A stretch of DNA of 62,137 bases from Flavobacterium columnare NBRC 100251 = ATCC 23463 (GCF_002530675.1 NZ_PCMX01000029.1:958-63094), one strand, 5' to 3'; shown: positions 9,559 through 21,892, numbered from the stretch's first letter. The notes: generated by a model not told the origin, from the letters alone. Translations and numbers: made by a program.

Positions 9559-9650
9559 ATTCGGCTTACTTCTGAATCTGCCTCCAAATTTTTTTTAGGA
9601 CAGCCTCTTTTTAAAATCGGATCTTTTATCTCAAATATAAATTATTATCA

Positions 9651-9965
9651 TTACGCCTTCCCTGTTGGACCAAAATTCAAAGGAATCTGAGGATGCTCTC
9701 CCTCCTTAATATCTCCATGTGCTTTTTCAAATCTGTGAATATTTTCGATTAGAGCTTGTGCTAGACGCTTAGCATGTTCAGGAGTTAATACAATTCTTGA
9801 CTTTACTTTTGCTTTTGGCATACCTGGCATAATATTAATAAAATCGACTACAAACTCGGTATCAGAATGATTGATTATGGCTAGGTTAGAATAAGTTCCT
9901 TCAGCAATTGTCTCATCTAATTCTATATTTATCTGTCCCTCTTGCTCTTGATTAAGATTACTCAT
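9651..9965 (-). CDS. DUF3467 family protein
   Basis: 104 residues, the usual size. Family features visible are EGTYSNLAIINHSDTEFVVD, the PG(M)PKAKVKSRI(V)L segment and the LTPEHAKRLAQAL helix. It is a small soluble protein found next to rpoC across Bacteroidota; its function is unknown, though its neighbourhood suggests a link with transcription. Here it is separated from rpoC by one small gene and the rpoC terminator, so it may be transcribed separately. The ATG at 9965 gives the usual acidic N-terminus. Confidence 0.9.
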   Translation of the reverse strand: MSNLNQEQEGQINIELDETIAEGTYSNLAIINHSDTEFVVDFINIMPGMPKAKVKSRIVLTPEHAKRLAQALIENIHRFEKAHGDIKEGEHPQIPLNFGPTGKA

Positions 9966-10188
9966 TATATTTTTATTTAAATGTTACGTAGTATTATTAG
10001 AACAATAATAGTAAAAAAATCCAAGAGTTCACAAGGTTCGGATTTATATTTTGTAGAATACTCTAATTATTAGAAATTACATTCTTCTTTAAAACCTATT
10101 AATCATTTTATAGTTGTTTCTCATAAATACAATACTAAAAAAAATATTTCATCTATTTCCAATACCTGTTTCTCTTAATTTGGATTCA

Positions 10189-10455
10189 TTAGAATCTAGA
10201 AATAATTCTTATTATTCTAAAAACAATAAGTATTGCTACTATTGCAACCATTTGTCTTGTACTGATTCCTCCATAATTATCCTCAGAAGAACCTCTTTGA
10301 TAAATTGGCTCAGGAATATTTATTCCCTTTAATGCTTCATCAATTTCAGATTTAGAATACCCCATGGAAATTAAATTTTGAATAATCCCTTTTTCTGAAA
10401 AACCATTTTCAATTTGCCTTTCTATTTCAGAAGTTATATTTTTATTTTGTTTCAT
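10189..10455 (-). CDS. Small hypothetical membrane protein
   Basis: 88 residues from the ATG at 10455. A longer version from 10485 is possible, but it would begin inside the rpoC terminator. The N-terminal half is polar and has a UBA-like helical stretch (GFSEKGIIQNLISMGYSKSE, then IDEAL). One hydrophobic segment is near the C-terminus (MVAIVAILIVFRII). It sits directly after the rpoC terminator. The family is not recognised; the gene is supported by a coherent frame and composition. Confidence 0.6.
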   Translation of the reverse strand: MKQNKNITSEIERQIENGFSEKGIIQNLISMGYSKSEIDEALKGINIPEPIYQRGSSEDNYGGISTRQMVAIVAILIVFRIIRIISRF

Positions 10456-10483
10456 TCTATTTGTACGTTTATAGATTAAATGC

Positions 10484-10509
10484 AAAAAGCTGCCCGTTTG
10501 GACAGCTTT
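10484..10509 (-). terminator. Terminator of rpoC
   Basis: On the minus strand AAAGCTGTCC pairs with GGGCAGCTTT (10 bp, one G-U pair) around an AAAC loop, followed by T5. It starts 18 bases after the rpoC stop. Confidence 0.85.
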
Positions 10510-10527
10510 AATTTTATTTCTAAAATA

Positions 10528-13500
10528 TTAGAAATTATATTCTTCTTTGGTAATCATTAATTCATCATATTCTTCTCTAGAACCAACAATTGTATTATCA
10601 TAATCTCTCATACCTGTACCGGCTGGGATTCTATGACCTACAATTACATTCTCTTTAAGACCTTCTAAAGTATCAATTTTTCCAGCTACGGCTGCTTCAT
10701 TTAATACTTTTGTTGTTTCTTGGAATGAAGCTGCTGAAATAAATGATTTAGTTTGTAACGAAGCTCTTGTAATACCTTGAAGAATTGGTGTAGCCGTTGC
10801 TGTAATTACATCACGAGCTACAACTAAATCTTTATCTTCACGTTTTAACAATGAGTTTTCATCACGTAACTCTCTTGGAGTAACAATTTGACCCGGTTTT
10901 AAATTAACTGAATCACCTGCATCTTCCACTACTTTCATACCATATAATTTATCATTCTCTTCGATAAAATCTTTTGTATGAATTAATTGTTCCTCTAAAA
11001 ACAAAGTATCTCCTGGATCATTTACTTGTACTTTACGCATCATTTGACGGATAACAACCTCAAAGTGTTTATCGTTGATTTTTACCCCTTGTAAACGATA
11101 AACTTCTTGAATTTCATTTACCAAATACTGTTGCACAGCTGATGGTCCTTTAATTCTTAGAATATCGTCTGGTGTAATTGCTCCATCAGATAATGGCATA
11201 CCCGCTCTTACAAAGTCGTTTTCTTGTACTAAGATTTGATTAGAAAGTTTTACTAAATATTTCTTTATTTCACCAAACTTAGATTCGATTACGATTTCAC
11301 GGTTCCCTCTTTTAATCTTACCGAATGATACCACACCATCAATTTCAGACACCACTGCTGGGTTGGAAGGGTTACGAGCTTCTAATAACTCCGTAATTCT
11401 TGGTAAACCTCCTGTAATATCGCCTGCTTTAGACGAACGACGTGGGATTTTTACTAATACTTTACCTGACTTAATTTTTTCTCCATCTTCAACCATTAAG
11501 TGAGCTCCTACTGGTAAGTTATAAGAACGAATTAGCTCGCCATCTTTTCCATAAATATGTAAAGTTGGAATTAATTTCTTATTTCTTGCTTCAGAAATTA
11601 CTTTTTCTTGGAAACCTGTTTGTTCATCAATTTCAACTAAATAAGATTGCCCTTGTTCTAAATCTTCGTAACCTACTTTACCTGTAAATTCCGAGATGAT
11701 TACTCCGTTATATGGATCCCATTTACAAATTATATTTCCTTTATCTACTATTTGACCATCTTTTACAAAGATGCTCGAACCATAAGGAATATTGTGAGTA
11801 CTTAGTAAAATACCTGTGTTTTCATCTACTAATTTTAACTCAGTAGAACGAGAAATTACGATATCTACTTCTTCTCCATCTGCATCTTCCCCTTTAACTG
11901 TTTTTAAATCTTCGATTTCTAAACGTCCAGGGAATTTAGCAATAATGCTAGATTCTTCTGAAATACCTCCAGCAACCCCTCCAACGTGGAACGTACGAAG
12001 TGTTAACTGTGTACCTGGCTCACCAATTGACTGTGCTGCAATTACACCTACTGCTTCACCTTTTTGAGTCATTTTACCTGTAGCTAAGTTACGACCGTAA
12101 CATTTAGCACAAATTCCTTTCGTTGCTTCACAAGTTAAAGGAGAACGTACTTCTACTGCTTCAATTGGAGAAGCTTCAATTTCTCTAACAATTGCTTCTG
12201 TGATTTCCTCACCAGCAGCTACTAAAACTTCAGAAGTTAAAGGATTTACTACATCTTGTAACGCAACACGTCCTAAGATACGTTCCCCTAGACTTTCTAC
12301 TATATCTTCATTTTTCTTTAAAGCAGTTACTTCAACTCCTCTTAATGTACCACAATCTACTTGATTTACGATTACATCTTGAGCAACATCATGTAAACGA
12401 CGCGTTAAGTACCCCGCATCCGCCGTTTTTAACGCCGTATCCGCAAGCCCTTTACGAGCACCGTGCGTAGAGATGAAGTATTCTAAGATTGAAAGACCTT
12501 CTTTAAAGTTCGATAAGATCGGGTTCTCGATAATTTCACCACCACCAGCGGTTGATTTTTTCGGCTTAGCCATCAAACCACGCATACCTGTTAACTGACG
12601 AATCTGTTCTTTTGAACCACGGGCTCCAGAATCAAGCATCATGTATACCGAGTTGAAACCTTGTTGGTCCTCACGGATATTTTTCATAGCCGCCTCCGTT
12701 AATTGAGCATTTGCTGAAGTCCAAATATCAATCACCTGATTGTAACGCTCATTATTTGTGATAAGACCCATGTTATAGTTCATAGAGATAACCTCTACTT
12801 GCTCCCTAGCCTCTGCAATTAATGATTGTTTTTGATCTGGAATTTTAATATCCCCTAAAGAGAATGACAATCCTCCTTTGAATGCAAATCCATACCCCAT
12901 ATCCTTCATATTATCTAAGAAGGCTGCTGTTGTAGGTACATTCGTAACTGCTAGAATTTTTCCAATAATATCACGAAGTGATTTTTTAGTTAATACTTCA
13001 TTGATATAACCAGCTTCTTCAGGTACTACTTCGTTGAATAATACTCTACCCGCAGTAGTTTGAATAATTTTATATACTAATTCTCCATTTTCATTGAAGT
13101 CTTTAGCTCTCACTTTGATACGAGCATTTAATTCTAATCTACCTTCATTTAAAGCTATATGTACTTCTTCAGCAGAATAGAAAGTTAAGCCCTCTCCTTT
13201 TATTGTTAATTCAGGAGTAGATAAACGCTCTTTAGTCATATAATACAAACCAAGAACCATGTCCTGAGATGGTACTGTTATAGGTGCACCATTAGCAGGG
13301 TTCAAGATGTTATGTGACGCTAACATCAATAGTTGTGCTTCAAGAATTGCTTCAGGTCCTAATGGTAGGTGAACCGCCATCTGGTCACCGTCGAAATCGG
13401 CGTTAAATGCTGTACATGTCAACGGGTGTAACTGAATTGCTTTCCCTTCAATTAACTTAGGCTGAAACGCCTGAATACCTAGTCTGTGAAGCGTAGGAGC

Positions 13501-14832
13501 ACGGTTAAGCAATACGGGATGCCCTTTGATTACATTTTCTAAAATATCCCATACTACAGGCTCTTTTTTATCGATGATTTTCTTCGCCGATTTCACTGTT
13601 TTTACAATACCTCTTTCGATCAATTTACGAATTACGAAAGGCTTGTAAAGCTCAGCAGCCATATCTTTTGGCAAACCACACTCATACATTTTTAACTCAG
13701 GTCCAACAACAATTACGGAACGAGCTGAATAGTCAACACGTTTACCCAGTAAGTTTTGACGGAAACGTCCTTGTTTACCTTTTAACGAGTCAGATAATGA
13801 TTTTAATGGTCTGTTTGATTCTGTTTTAACTGCAGAAGCTTTTCTTGTATTATCGAATAACGAATCAACCGCTTCTTGTAACATACGTTTTTCATTACGT
13901 AAGATCACTTCGGGTGCTTTGATTTCCATTAATCGTTTCAAACGATTGTTACGGATAATTACACGACGGTATAAGTCATTCAAGTCAGACGTTGCGAAAC
14001 GCCCCCCATCTAGTGGTACTAACGGACGTAATTCAGGTGGGATCACTGGAATCACTTTAAGAATCATCCATTCAGGAAGGTTCTCACGATTTAAATTAGC
14101 CTCACGGAAAGACTCAACCACTTGAAGTCGTTTTAACGCTTCTGTTTTTCTTTGTTTAGATGTTTCATTGTTAGCTGCATGACGTAACTGATATGATAAT
14201 GAATCTAAATCAACACGAGCCAATAAATCCATAATACACTCAGCCCCCATTTTAGCGATGAATTTATTAGGATCACTTTCATCTAAATATAAATTTTCTA
14301 ACGGAAGAGAATCTAAAATATTTAAGTATTCTTCTTCTGTTAAGAAATCCATTGCTTGTAATGGCTCACCATCTGCATTTTTAGCAATACCAGGTTGAAT
14401 TACTACATAACGCTCATAATAGATAATCATATCTAATTTCTTAGATGGTAATCCTAAAATATAACCGATTTTGTTTGGTAATGAACGGAAATACCATATA
14501 TGAGCGATAGGCACCACTAAATTGATGTGTCCTACACGGTCACGACGTACTTTCTTTTCAGTAACTTCAACCCCACAACGGTCGCAAACGATTCCTTTGT
14601 AACGGATTCTTTTATATTTACCGCAAGCACACTCATAGTCTTTTACAGGACCAAAGATACGTTCACAGAATAGTCCGTCACGTTCTGGTTTGTGCGTACG
14701 ATAATTGATAGTTTCTGGTTTTAATACCTCACCACGTGATTCCGCTAAAATAGATTCAGGAGAAGCCAAACCAATCGAGATCTGATTGAAACGTTTGATG
14801 GTATTTTTATCTTTATTTCTATTTGTTGTCAT
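10528..14832 (-). CDS. rpoC: RNA polymerase subunit beta'
   Basis: 1434 residues from the ATG at 14832 ([16 protein letters not shown]). The frame stays open for 21 further codons upstream, but those fall in the rpoB-rpoC hairpin and are not conserved-looking. The N-terminal zinc site has C68, C70, C83 and C86. The catalytic loop [12 protein letters not shown], which carries the three Mg-binding aspartates, is intact. The second zinc cluster region ([19 protein letters not shown]) and the trigger-loop region are present. It forms the core polymerase with beta and alpha and is the last gene of the rpoB-rpoC unit. Confidence 0.98.
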   Translation of the reverse strand: MTTNRNKDKNTIKRFNQISIGLASPESILAESRGEVLKPETINYRTHKPERDGLFCERIFGPVKDYECACGKYKRIRYKGIVCDRCGVEVTEKKVRRDRVGHINLVVPIAHIWYFRSLPNKIGYILGLPSKKLDMIIYYERYVVIQPGIAKNADGEPLQAMDFLTEEEYLNILDSLPLENLYLDESDPNKFIAKMGAECIMDLLARVDLDSLSYQLRHAANNETSKQRKTEALKRLQVVESFREANLNRENLPEWMILKVIPVIPPELRPLVPLDGGRFATSDLNDLYRRVIIRNNRLKRLMEIKAPEVILRNEKRMLQEAVDSLFDNTRKASAVKTESNRPLKSLSDSLKGKQGRFRQNLLGKRVDYSARSVIVVGPELKMYECGLPKDMAAELYKPFVIRKLIERGIVKTVKSAKKIIDKKEPVVWDILENVIKGHPVLLNRAPTLHRLGIQAFQPKLIEGKAIQLHPLTCTAFNADFDGDQMAVHLPLGPEAILEAQLLMLASHNILNPANGAPITVPSQDMVLGLYYMTKERLSTPELTIKGEGLTFYSAEEVHIALNEGRLELNARIKVRAKDFNENGELVYKIIQTTAGRVLFNEVVPEEAGYINEVLTKKSLRDIIGKILAVTNVPTTAAFLDNMKDMGYGFAFKGGLSFSLGDIKIPDQKQSLIAEAREQVEVISMNYNMGLITNNERYNQVIDIWTSANAQLTEAAMKNIREDQQGFNSVYMMLDSGARGSKEQIRQLTGMRGLMAKPKKSTAGGGEIIENPILSNFKEGLSILEYFISTHGARKGLADTALKTADAGYLTRRLHDVAQDVIVNQVDCGTLRGVEVTALKKNEDIVESLGERILGRVALQDVVNPLTSEVLVAAGEEITEAIVREIEASPIEAVEVRSPLTCEATKGICAKCYGRNLATGKMTQKGEAVGVIAAQSIGEPGTQLTLRTFHVGGVAGGISEESSIIAKFPGRLEIEDLKTVKGEDADGEEVDIVISRSTELKLVDENTGILLSTHNIPYGSSIFVKDGQIVDKGNIICKWDPYNGVIISEFTGKVGYEDLEQGQSYLVEIDEQTGFQEKVISEARNKKLIPTLHIYGKDGELIRSYNLPVGAHLMVEDGEKIKSGKVLVKIPRRSSKAGDITGGLPRITELLEARNPSNPAVVSEIDGVVSFGKIKRGNREIVIESKFGEIKKYLVKLSNQILVQENDFVRAGMPLSDGAITPDDILRIKGPSAVQQYLVNEIQEVYRLQGVKINDKHFEVVIRQMMRKVQVNDPGDTLFLEEQLIHTKDFIEENDKLYGMKVVEDAGDSVNLKPGQIVTPRELRDENSLLKREDKDLVVARDVITATATPILQGITRASLQTKSFISAASFQETTKVLNEAAVAGKIDTLEGLKENVIVGHRIPAGTGMRDYDNTIVGSREEYDELMITKEEYNF

Positions 14833-14848
14833 CTTTTTTGAATTTTTA

Positions 14849-14904
14849 AGTTGTTGGTTGTTAGTTGCTGGCTGAAAAAAACTTTCAACCATCAACCATC
14901 AACT
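14849..14904 (-). repeat. Long hairpin in the rpoB-rpoC spacer
   Basis: Two 19-base arms (14849-14867 and 14886-14904) pair except for two A-A mismatches and one G-U pair. Each arm is itself built from near-copies of GGTTG(A/T)T. There is no T tail. It fills most of the 76-base spacer and ends 17 bases before the rpoC ATG, so it may be an RNA processing or translation-control structure. Confidence 0.6.
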
Positions 14905-14908
14905 AATC

Positions 14909-17900
14909 TTATTCTTCTAAACGGATGTCTAAACCAAGACCTTTTAATTCGTGCATTAATACATTGAATGATTCTGGTAATCCTGGCTCAGGCATAGTTT
15001 CACCCTTAACGATTGCTTCGTAAGTTTTAGCTCTACCTATCACGTCATCTGACTTAACAGTCAAGATTTCTCGTAAAGTACTTGATGCTCCATACGCTTC
15101 AAGTGCCCAAACCTCCATCTCTCCAAAACGCTGACCCCCAAACTGAGCTTTACCTCCTAATGGTTGTTGCGTAATTAATGAATAAGGACCAATAGAACGA
15201 GCGTGCATCTTATCGTCAACCATGTGTCCTAATTTCAACATATAGATAACACCTACAGTAGCTGGCTGATGGAAACGTTCTCCTGTACCACCATCATATA
15301 GGTAGGTATGACCAAATCTTGGCACTCCAGCCTCATCTGTTAAGGCGTTGATCTCATCAAGAGAAGCACCGTCAAAAATTGGAGTAGCATATTTTCTACC
15401 TAATTTTTTACCTGCCCAACCTAAAACGGTTTCATAAATCTGACCAATGTTCATACGAGAAGGTACCCCTAGTGGATTCAATACGATATCTACTGGTGTT
15501 CCATCTTCTAGGAATGGCATATCCTCTTGACGAACGATACGTGCCACGATACCTTTGTTACCGTGACGACCTGCCATCTTATCACCTACTTTAAGTTTAC
15601 GTTTTTTAGCAATATAAACTTTTGCTAACTTTAAGATCCCTGATGGTAATTCGTCCCCAACAGTAATCGTAAATTTTTCACGACGTAACGCCCCTTGTAA
15701 GTCATTTAACTTAATCTTATAATTGTGAATTAAGTCATTAACCATTTCATTTGTTTCGTCATCAGCAACCCATTGCCCTTTTGTTAAGTGAGCAAAATCC
15801 TCAACAGCTTGTAACATTTTTTTGGTGTATTTCTTACCTTTTGGCAATACTTCTTCACCTAAATCGTTCATTACCCCTTGAGAGGTTTTACCATCAACAA
15901 TCAAGAATAATTTATCAATTAAACGATCCTTTAGTTCAACAAATTTTGTTTCGTATTCCATTTCAAGAGCCGCTAACTCATCTTTTTCTTGAGAGCGCTT
16001 GCGCTTGTCTTTTACAACTCTTGCAAATAATTTTTTATCTAAAACAACACCATGTAAAGATGGAGAAGCTTTTAATGAAGCATCTTTTACATCTCCTGCT
16101 TTATCACCGAAAATTGCTCTTAATAGCTTTTCTTCTGGAGTAGGATCAGATTCCCCTTTTGGTGTAATTTTTCCTATTAGAATATCACCTGGTTTTACCT
16201 CGGCACCAATTCTAATCATACCGTTTTCATCTAAGTCTTTTGTAGCCTCTTCAGAAACGTTAGGTATATCGTTTGTTAACTCTTCATTACCTAATTTTGT
16301 ATCACGAACTTCTAATGAATAGTCGTCAATATGAATAGATGTGAAGATATCATCACGAACCACTTTTTCAGAAATCACAATCGCATCCTCGAAGTTGTAC
16401 CCTTTCCAAGGCATGAAAGCTACTTGTAAGTTTCTACCAAGAGCTAACTCCCCATTTTGCGTTGCATATCCTTCACAAAGTACCTGTCCTTTAACAACTT
16501 TATCTCCTTTTCTAACAATTGGTTTTAAGTTGATAGTAGTACTTTGATTCGTTTTACGGAATTTTATTAACTGATACGTTTTTTCATCTGAATCAAAACT
16601 TACTGCTCTTTCAGTATCTGTTCTTTCGTATTTGATAGTAATCTTATCAGCATCTACATACTCTACTACTCCATTTCCTTCTGCATTAATTAACACTCTT
16701 GAATCAGACGCTACTTGACGTTCTAAACCTGTTCCCACGATAGGAGATTCGGGACGTAATAAAGGTACCGCCTGACGCATCATATTTGACCCCATCAAGG
16801 CACGGTTTGCATCATCGTGTTCTAAGAAAGGAATTAATGAAGCTGAAATAGAAGCAATTTGATTAGGAGCAACGTCTGTATAATGAACCGCAGAAGGATC
16901 AACTACAGGGAAGTCCCCTTCTTCACGAACAATTACTTTATCAGTAGTAATTACTCCTGTATCATCCATTTCGATGTTAGCTTGAGCAATTAACTTACCT
17001 TCTTCTTCTTCTGCACTTAAGTAAATAGGATCTGAGACTAAATCTACTTGACCATTCGTTACTTTACGGTATGGAGTTTCGATGAATCCCATTCCGTTAA
17101 CTTTAGCATATACCCCTAATGAAGAGATAAGACCAATGTTTGGTCCCTCTGGAGTTTCAATCGGACATAAACGACCGTAATGCGTATAGTGAACGTCACG
17201 AACTTCGAAACCAGCACGCTCTCTAGATAAACCTCCAGGACCTAAAGCGGATAAACGACGTTTGTGTGTAATCTCTGCTAATGGATTGGTTTGGTCCATA
17301 AACTGAGATAACTGGTTCGTACCGAAGAATGAGTTGATTACAGAAGACAAAGTCTTCGCGTTGATCAAATCAATTGGTGTAAACACCTCGTTATCACGAA
17401 CGTTCATACGCTCACGAATAGTACGAGCCATACGAGCTAAACCAACACCAAACTGAGCAGATAGTTGTTCCCCTACTGTACGAACACGACGGTTTGATAA
17501 GTGATCAATATCATCAATCTCAGCTTTAGAGTTAATTAACTCGATTAAATATTTAACGATAGTAATGATATCCTCTTTAGTAAGCACCTGCTTATCCATA
17601 GGAATATCAAGACCTAATTTTTTATTCATTCTGTAACGACCTACATCCCCTAAGTTGTAACGCTGATCAGAGAAGAATAATTTCTCGATAATTCCACGAG
17701 CTGTTTCTTCATCAGGTGGTTCAGCATTACGCAATTGACGGTAAATGTGTTCTACTGCTTCTTTTTCAGAGTTGGTAGGGTCTTTTTGTAAAGTATTGTG
17801 AATGATTGAATAATCAGCTGTATTTAAATCTTCTTTATGTAATAAAATTGACTTAACATTAGCATCAACAATTTCTTCTACATTGTCTTTATCTAAAAGC

Positions 17901-18721
17901 GTATCACGATCTAAGATAATTTCATTACGCTCGATAGATACTACCTCACCTGTATCCTCATCTACGAAGTCTTCATGCCATGTATTTAAAACACGCGCAG
18001 CTAAACGACGACCGATATATTTCTTTAAACCTGATTTAGATACTTTAATTTCCTCCGCTAAGTCAAAAATTTCTAAGATATCTTTATCGCGCTCAAAACC
18101 AATAGCTCGGAATAATGTAGTTACAGGTAATTTTTTCTTTCTATCGATATAAGCGTACATCACACTGTTGATATCGGTAGCAAATTCAATCCAAGAACCT
18201 TTGAAAGGAATTACTCTAGCAGAGTATAATTTTGTACCATTGGCATGGAAAGACTGACCAAAGAATACACCTGGCGAACGGTGTAATTGCGATACAACTA
18301 CGCGCTCAGCACCATTAATAACAAAAGTACCGCTCGGAGTCATATAAGGAATAGTACCTAAATACACATCCTGAACGATGGTTTCAAAATCTTCGTGTTC
18401 TGGATCAGTACAGTATAATTTCAGACGTGCTTTAAGTGGCACACTGTATGTAAGACCTCTGTCTATACATTCTTCAATTGTATAACGAGGAGGATCAACA
18501 AAATAATCTAAGAACTCTAATACGAACTGATTACGCGTATCAGTGATTGGAAAGTTTTCCATAAAGGTGTTGTACAACCCCTCGTTGCCTCTTTCATCAG
18601 ATTTCGTTTCTAATTGAAAGAAATCCTTGAACGACTTCACTTGAACATCCAAGAAATCGGGATAGTTCGGAATGTTTTTTGTCGAGGCAAAATTCAATCT
18701 TTCAGTCTGATTTAATATCAT
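14909..18721 (-). CDS. rpoB: RNA polymerase subunit beta
   Basis: 1270 residues, the usual flavobacterial length. Conserved blocks include [20 protein letters not shown] and [18 protein letters not shown] (rifampicin region), [19 protein letters not shown] and [20 protein letters not shown] at the C-terminus. It catalyses RNA synthesis together with beta'. A strong terminator-like hairpin lies between rplL and rpoB, so it probably has its own promoter as well as read-through from the ribosomal genes. A TAATTTTG box about 10 bases before the ATG is seen, but without a clear -33 element. Confidence 0.98.
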   Translation of the reverse strand: MILNQTERLNFASTKNIPNYPDFLDVQVKSFKDFFQLETKSDERGNEGLYNTFMENFPITDTRNQFVLEFLDYFVDPPRYTIEECIDRGLTYSVPLKARLKLYCTDPEHEDFETIVQDVYLGTIPYMTPSGTFVINGAERVVVSQLHRSPGVFFGQSFHANGTKLYSARVIPFKGSWIEFATDINSVMYAYIDRKKKLPVTTLFRAIGFERDKDILEIFDLAEEIKVSKSGLKKYIGRRLAARVLNTWHEDFVDEDTGEVVSIERNEIILDRDTLLDKDNVEEIVDANVKSILLHKEDLNTADYSIIHNTLQKDPTNSEKEAVEHIYRQLRNAEPPDEETARGIIEKLFFSDQRYNLGDVGRYRMNKKLGLDIPMDKQVLTKEDIITIVKYLIELINSKAEIDDIDHLSNRRVRTVGEQLSAQFGVGLARMARTIRERMNVRDNEVFTPIDLINAKTLSSVINSFFGTNQLSQFMDQTNPLAEITHKRRLSALGPGGLSRERAGFEVRDVHYTHYGRLCPIETPEGPNIGLISSLGVYAKVNGMGFIETPYRKVTNGQVDLVSDPIYLSAEEEEGKLIAQANIEMDDTGVITTDKVIVREEGDFPVVDPSAVHYTDVAPNQIASISASLIPFLEHDDANRALMGSNMMRQAVPLLRPESPIVGTGLERQVASDSRVLINAEGNGVVEYVDADKITIKYERTDTERAVSFDSDEKTYQLIKFRKTNQSTTINLKPIVRKGDKVVKGQVLCEGYATQNGELALGRNLQVAFMPWKGYNFEDAIVISEKVVRDDIFTSIHIDDYSLEVRDTKLGNEELTNDIPNVSEEATKDLDENGMIRIGAEVKPGDILIGKITPKGESDPTPEEKLLRAIFGDKAGDVKDASLKASPSLHGVVLDKKLFARVVKDKRKRSQEKDELAALEMEYETKFVELKDRLIDKLFLIVDGKTSQGVMNDLGEEVLPKGKKYTKKMLQAVEDFAHLTKGQWVADDETNEMVNDLIHNYKIKLNDLQGALRREKFTITVGDELPSGILKLAKVYIAKKRKLKVGDKMAGRHGNKGIVARIVRQEDMPFLEDGTPVDIVLNPLGVPSRMNIGQIYETVLGWAGKKLGRKYATPIFDGASLDEINALTDEAGVPRFGHTYLYDGGTGERFHQPATVGVIYMLKLGHMVDDKMHARSIGPYSLITQQPLGGKAQFGGQRFGEMEVWALEAYGASSTLREILTVKSDDVIGRAKTYEAIVKGETMPEPGLPESFNVLMHELKGLGLDIRLEE

Positions 18722-18922
18722 CTATGGACAAAATTATGATTAAAAAAAAAGTAATTTTTATGTTAGTGATTAACATTTAAAACAATCAATACTTTTTTAT
18801 TTATAACTCACACATCTTTTGAAAACAAGTGTATTGATAAACTTTAGTTTCTTTCTTCGTGTTAAGTTAAAATTCGCTAGGAAGCCATTCTAGAAAAGAA
18901 TAACATTACTATACGAAAAAAT

Positions 18923-18960
18923 GGTTTAGGCCATTGAGTGCTTTACTCAAGGCCTAAACC
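18923..18960 (-). terminator. Strong terminator or attenuator between rplL and rpoB
   Basis: GGTTTAGGCC and TTGAGT pair with ACTCAA and GGCCTAAACC (16 bp, one bulged A, GCTTT loop). On the minus strand it is followed by a run of six T. It starts 21 bases after the rplL stop. Confidence 0.85.
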
Positions 18961-18981
18961 TATAGTTTATACTATGTATAA

Positions 18982-19347
18982 TTATTTAAGCTCAACTACA
19001 GCTCCAGCTTCTTCTAAAGCTTTTTTCAAGCCTTCAGCTTCGTCTTTAGAAATAGCTTCTTTAACGTTTGTTGGAGCAGCATCTACTAAATCTTTAGCTT
19101 CTTTTAATCCTAAACCAGTTAATTCTTTAACAGCTTTAACTACACCTAATTTAGAAGCACCAGCATCTTTTAATACTACTGTGAATTCTGTTTGCTCAGC
19201 AGCAGCTTCAGCAGCAGGACCAGCCATAACAACTGCAGCAGCAGCAGGCTCGATTCCGTAGTCATCTTTTAAGATTGCAGCTAATTCATTTACTTCTTTA
19301 ACTGTTAAATTTACTAATTGTTCTGCGAATTGTTTCAAATCTGCCAT
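18982..19347 (-). CDS. rplL: Ribosomal protein bL12 (L7/L12)
   Basis: 121 residues. An N-terminal dimerisation helix ([20 protein letters not shown]) is followed by an Ala-rich hinge (about 33-50) and the C-terminal factor-binding domain ([23 protein letters not shown]). It forms the ribosomal stalk that recruits translational GTPases. It follows rplJ by 57 bases, as in the usual L10 operon. Confidence 0.97.
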   Translation of the reverse strand: MADLKQFAEQLVNLTVKEVNELAAILKDDYGIEPAAAAVVMAGPAAEAAAEQTEFTVVLKDAGASKLGVVKAVKELTGLGLKEAKDLVDAAPTNVKEAISKDEAEGLKKALEEAGAVVELK

Positions 19348-19404
19348 TTTTTCTATCTTTTTTAAATGATTTGTAAAATTTATATAATTTAATTAGTGCG
19401 CTAA

Positions 19405-19908
19405 TTATTCAGCCGTTTCTTCACCTTTTTGTTCTGCATTGTTAAGCAAAGCAGAAATGATGCGTTTAGCTGGAGATTGTAATAATCCGATGATATCTCC
19501 GATAACTTCTTCTTTCGATTTAAGAGCCGCTAACGATTCTAATTCGTTATCACCGATATATACTTCCTCATTGATATAAGCTCCTTTTAATAAAGGTTTA
19601 TCTCCTTTTTTACGAAACTCTTTAATTACTTTAGCCGGAGCATTAGCAATGTCAGCAATTAAGATTGAAGTGTTTCCTTTTAAAGTAGTTGGTAAATCAC
19701 CAAATTCTTTATCAGAAGCTTCCATTGCTTTAGCAAGTAACGTATTCTTAACAACTTCTAATTTAATACCTGCTTTATAGCAAGCTTTTCTTAAATTTGA
19801 AGTAGTTTCTGCATTTAACCCAGAAATATCTGCTAAATAAACGATATTAGTTCCAGCTAACTGTGCAGTTAAATCTTGAATCGCTAATGATTTTTCTTCT
19901 CTAGTCAT
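19405..19908 (-). CDS. rplJ: Ribosomal protein uL10
   Basis: 167 residues. The N-terminal RNA-binding domain (MTREEKSLAIQDLTAQLAGT, LRKACYKAGIKLEVVKNTLL) is followed by the C-terminal helix that binds bL12 dimers. It is the base of the ribosomal stalk. In other bacteria L10-L12 represses its own operon by binding the rplJ leader; such a leader cannot be resolved here, as the spacer to rplA is only 25 bases. Confidence 0.96.
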   Translation of the reverse strand: MTREEKSLAIQDLTAQLAGTNIVYLADISGLNAETTSNLRKACYKAGIKLEVVKNTLLAKAMEASDKEFGDLPTTLKGNTSILIADIANAPAKVIKEFRKKGDKPLLKGAYINEEVYIGDNELESLAALKSKEEVIGDIIGLLQSPAKRIISALLNNAEQKGEETAE

Positions 19909-19933
19909 GATACTAAAATTTTTTAACTACCAA

Positions 19934-20623
19934 TTACACTGCTTTAGGATCTAAAGCAATAGCTGGACTCATAGTACTTGATAAGTGAATAGACTTAATA
20001 TAAGTACCTTTTGCAGCAGTTGGTTTTAATTTAATTAATGTTTGAATAATTTCGTGAGCGTTCTCTTGAATTTTTTGAGCGTCAAAAGAAACTTTACCGA
20101 TAGCAGCGTGAACAATACCTGTTTTATCAACTTTAAAGTCAATTTTACCCGATTTCACTTCTTCTACTGCTTTACCTACTTCCATAGTTACAGTACCTGT
20201 TTTAGGGTTTGGCATCAAACCACGAGGTCCTAAAATACGCCCTAATGGACCTAGTTTACCCATTACAGCTGGCATAGTGATGATAACATCTACATCAGTC
20301 CAACCGTCTTTAATTTTTTGCAAGTACTCATCTAAACCTACATGGTCAGCACCAGCAGCTTTTGCTTCAGCTTCTTTATCTGGAGTAACTAAAGCTAATA
20401 CTCTTACATCTTTACCTGTACCGTGTGGTAATGAACACACACCTCTCACCATTTGATTCGCTTTACGAGGGTCTACACCTAACTTAACAGCGATATCAAC
20501 TGATTCATCAAATTTTGCAGAAGCAACTTCTTTGATCAAAGATGAGGCATCTTTCAAAGAATACATTTTATTCTTTTCAATTTTTGAAGCTGCAACTTTT
20601 TGCTTTTTCGTTAATTTTGCCAT
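19934..20623 (-). CDS. rplA: Ribosomal protein uL1
   Basis: 229 residues, usual length. Family motifs are [39 protein letters not shown] and the C-terminal [15 protein letters not shown]. It binds 23S rRNA at the mobile L1 stalk by the E site. It lies 6 bases downstream of rplK; in many bacteria L1 represses this pair by binding the rplK leader. Confidence 0.97.
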   Translation of the reverse strand: MAKLTKKQKVAASKIEKNKMYSLKDASSLIKEVASAKFDESVDIAVKLGVDPRKANQMVRGVCSLPHGTGKDVRVLALVTPDKEAEAKAAGADHVGLDEYLQKIKDGWTDVDVIITMPAVMGKLGPLGRILGPRGLMPNPKTGTVTMEVGKAVEEVKSGKIDFKVDKTGIVHAAIGKVSFDAQKIQENAHEIIQTLIKLKPTAAKGTYIKSIHLSSTMSPAIALDPKAV

Positions 20624-20629
20624 TTTCTC

Positions 20630-21070
20630 TTAGTTTAAAGGAGAATCTCCAGTTACAGTAATACCCATAGATCTAGCTGTTCCAGCTATCATGCTCATTG
20701 CTTTTTCAATTGTGAAAGCATTTAAATCAGGCATTTTGTCTTCAGCGATTGTACGGATTTGATCCCAAGATACGCTAGCTACTTTCTTACGATTTGGCTG
20801 TCCAGACCCTGATTTAATTTTAGCAGCTTCTAATAATTGAATAGCAGCAGGTGGAGTTTTAACAACAAAATCAAACGATTTGTCTTTGTACACAGTAATT
20901 TGTACTGGTAATACTTTGCCTGGTTTATCTTGTGTTCTAGCATTAAATTGCTTACAGAACTCCATGATGTTAACCCCAGCAGCTCCCAAAGCAGGTCCAA
21001 CCGGTGGCGACGGGTTCGCAGCACCTCCCTTTACTTGTAGTTTAACTACTTTACTAACTTCTTTAGCCAT
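20630..21070 (-). CDS. rplK: Ribosomal protein uL11
   Basis: 146 residues. The proline-rich N-terminal motif [19 protein letters not shown] and the C-terminal rRNA-binding domain ([29 protein letters not shown]) are clear. It binds the GTPase-associated centre of 23S rRNA. Gene order nusG-rplK-rplA is the general bacterial one. Confidence 0.97.
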   Translation of the reverse strand: MAKEVSKVVKLQVKGGAANPSPPVGPALGAAGVNIMEFCKQFNARTQDKPGKVLPVQITVYKDKSFDFVVKTPPAAIQLLEAAKIKSGSGQPNRKKVASVSWDQIRTIAEDKMPDLNAFTIEKAMSMIAGTARSMGITVTGDSPLN

Positions 21071-21133
21071 TTTTAAAAAAAATTAAGCACATCGATCATT
21101 GGAAGCGATTGATGTGAATTATATAAATAAATA

Positions 21134-21685
21134 TTATACTTTCTCTACTTGAACAAAGCTTAATTCTAAAGGTGTTTTTCTTCCGAAAATCTTAACCATT
21201 ACTTCTAGCTTACGTTTTTCTTCATTTATATTTTCAATAGTACCGTTAAATCCATTGAACGGACCATCAATAACTTTAATCGTTTCACCAATAGAATAAG
21301 GTATAGATCCATGATCTACAGTAGTTGACAATTCATCTACTTTCCCTAACATTCTATTAACTTCTGATTGACGTAAAGGCACAGGATCTCCACCTTTTAC
21401 TTCACCTAAGAAACCAATTACACCTGTAATAGACTTTATAATATGAGGTATTTCTCCTGTTAAGTTTGCTTCGATCATTACATAACCAGGAAAATAAACT
21501 CTTTCTTTACTAATTTTTTTACCATCACGTACCGTTACAACTTTTTCTGTTGGCACTAATACCTGTGATATATAATCAGCCATTCCCACACGATTAATTT
21601 CTTGCTCGATGTAGGATTTTACTTTATTTTCTTGACCACTTACAGCCCTTACAACATACCACTTCTTCACACTTGTTTCAGCCAT
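21134..21685 (-). CDS. nusG: Transcription elongation/termination factor NusG
   Basis: 183 residues. The NGN domain (KKWYVVRAVSGQENKVKSYI, FPGYVMIEANL) is followed by a linker and a KOW domain (IGETIKVIDGPFNGFNGTIE). It binds the beta' clamp helices and the KOW domain contacts Rho or S10. It lies 9 bases after secE, the standard pairing. Confidence 0.96.
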   Translation of the reverse strand: MAETSVKKWYVVRAVSGQENKVKSYIEQEINRVGMADYISQVLVPTEKVVTVRDGKKISKERVYFPGYVMIEANLTGEIPHIIKSITGVIGFLGEVKGGDPVPLRQSEVNRMLGKVDELSTTVDHGSIPYSIGETIKVIDGPFNGFNGTIENINEEKRKLEVMVKIFGRKTPLELSFVQVEKV

Positions 21686-21694
21686 AACTCTATT

Positions 21695-21892
21695 TTATCC
21701 TTTTAACAAATTAAAGAAACCCTCAATTGTTTTAGTAAAAATTTCGTCAATACCCCAAGTGGCTAGCGCAAAAATGACAGAGAAGATGGCCACAACTACT
21801 GTTAGTTTTTGAACCTCTTCCCATCCTGGCCAAGTCACGTTTGACTTAAACTCTTCAAAAGCTTCTGATATATAATTAGTCACTTTGTTCAT
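21695..21892 (-). CDS. secE: Preprotein translocase subunit SecE
   Basis: 65 residues from the ATG at 21892 (MNKVTNYISEAFEEFKSNVT). The open frame extends further upstream but runs into the tRNA-Trp gene, so that extension is not coding. The amphipathic helix with VTWPGWEEV is the SecE signature and one membrane segment follows (VVVAIFSVIFALATWGI). It clamps SecY in the inner membrane. Confidence 0.95.
   Translation of the reverse strand: MNKVTNYISEAFEEFKSNVTWPGWEEVQKLTVVVAIFSVIFALATWGIDEIFTKTIEGFFNLLKG

Noticed and set aside
9590..9615. AGGACAGCCTC as the end of an insertion sequence
   Set aside because: Similar ends exist in some elements, but there is no second end, transposase or target duplication nearby.
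14833..14895. N-terminal extension of RpoC
   Set aside because: It falls in the rpoB-rpoC hairpin and lengthens the protein beyond the family start.
15751..16322. Two overlapping plus-strand frames of 130 and 107 residues
   Set aside because: They lie antisense to rpoB and have no family features; they are shadows of the rpoB codons.
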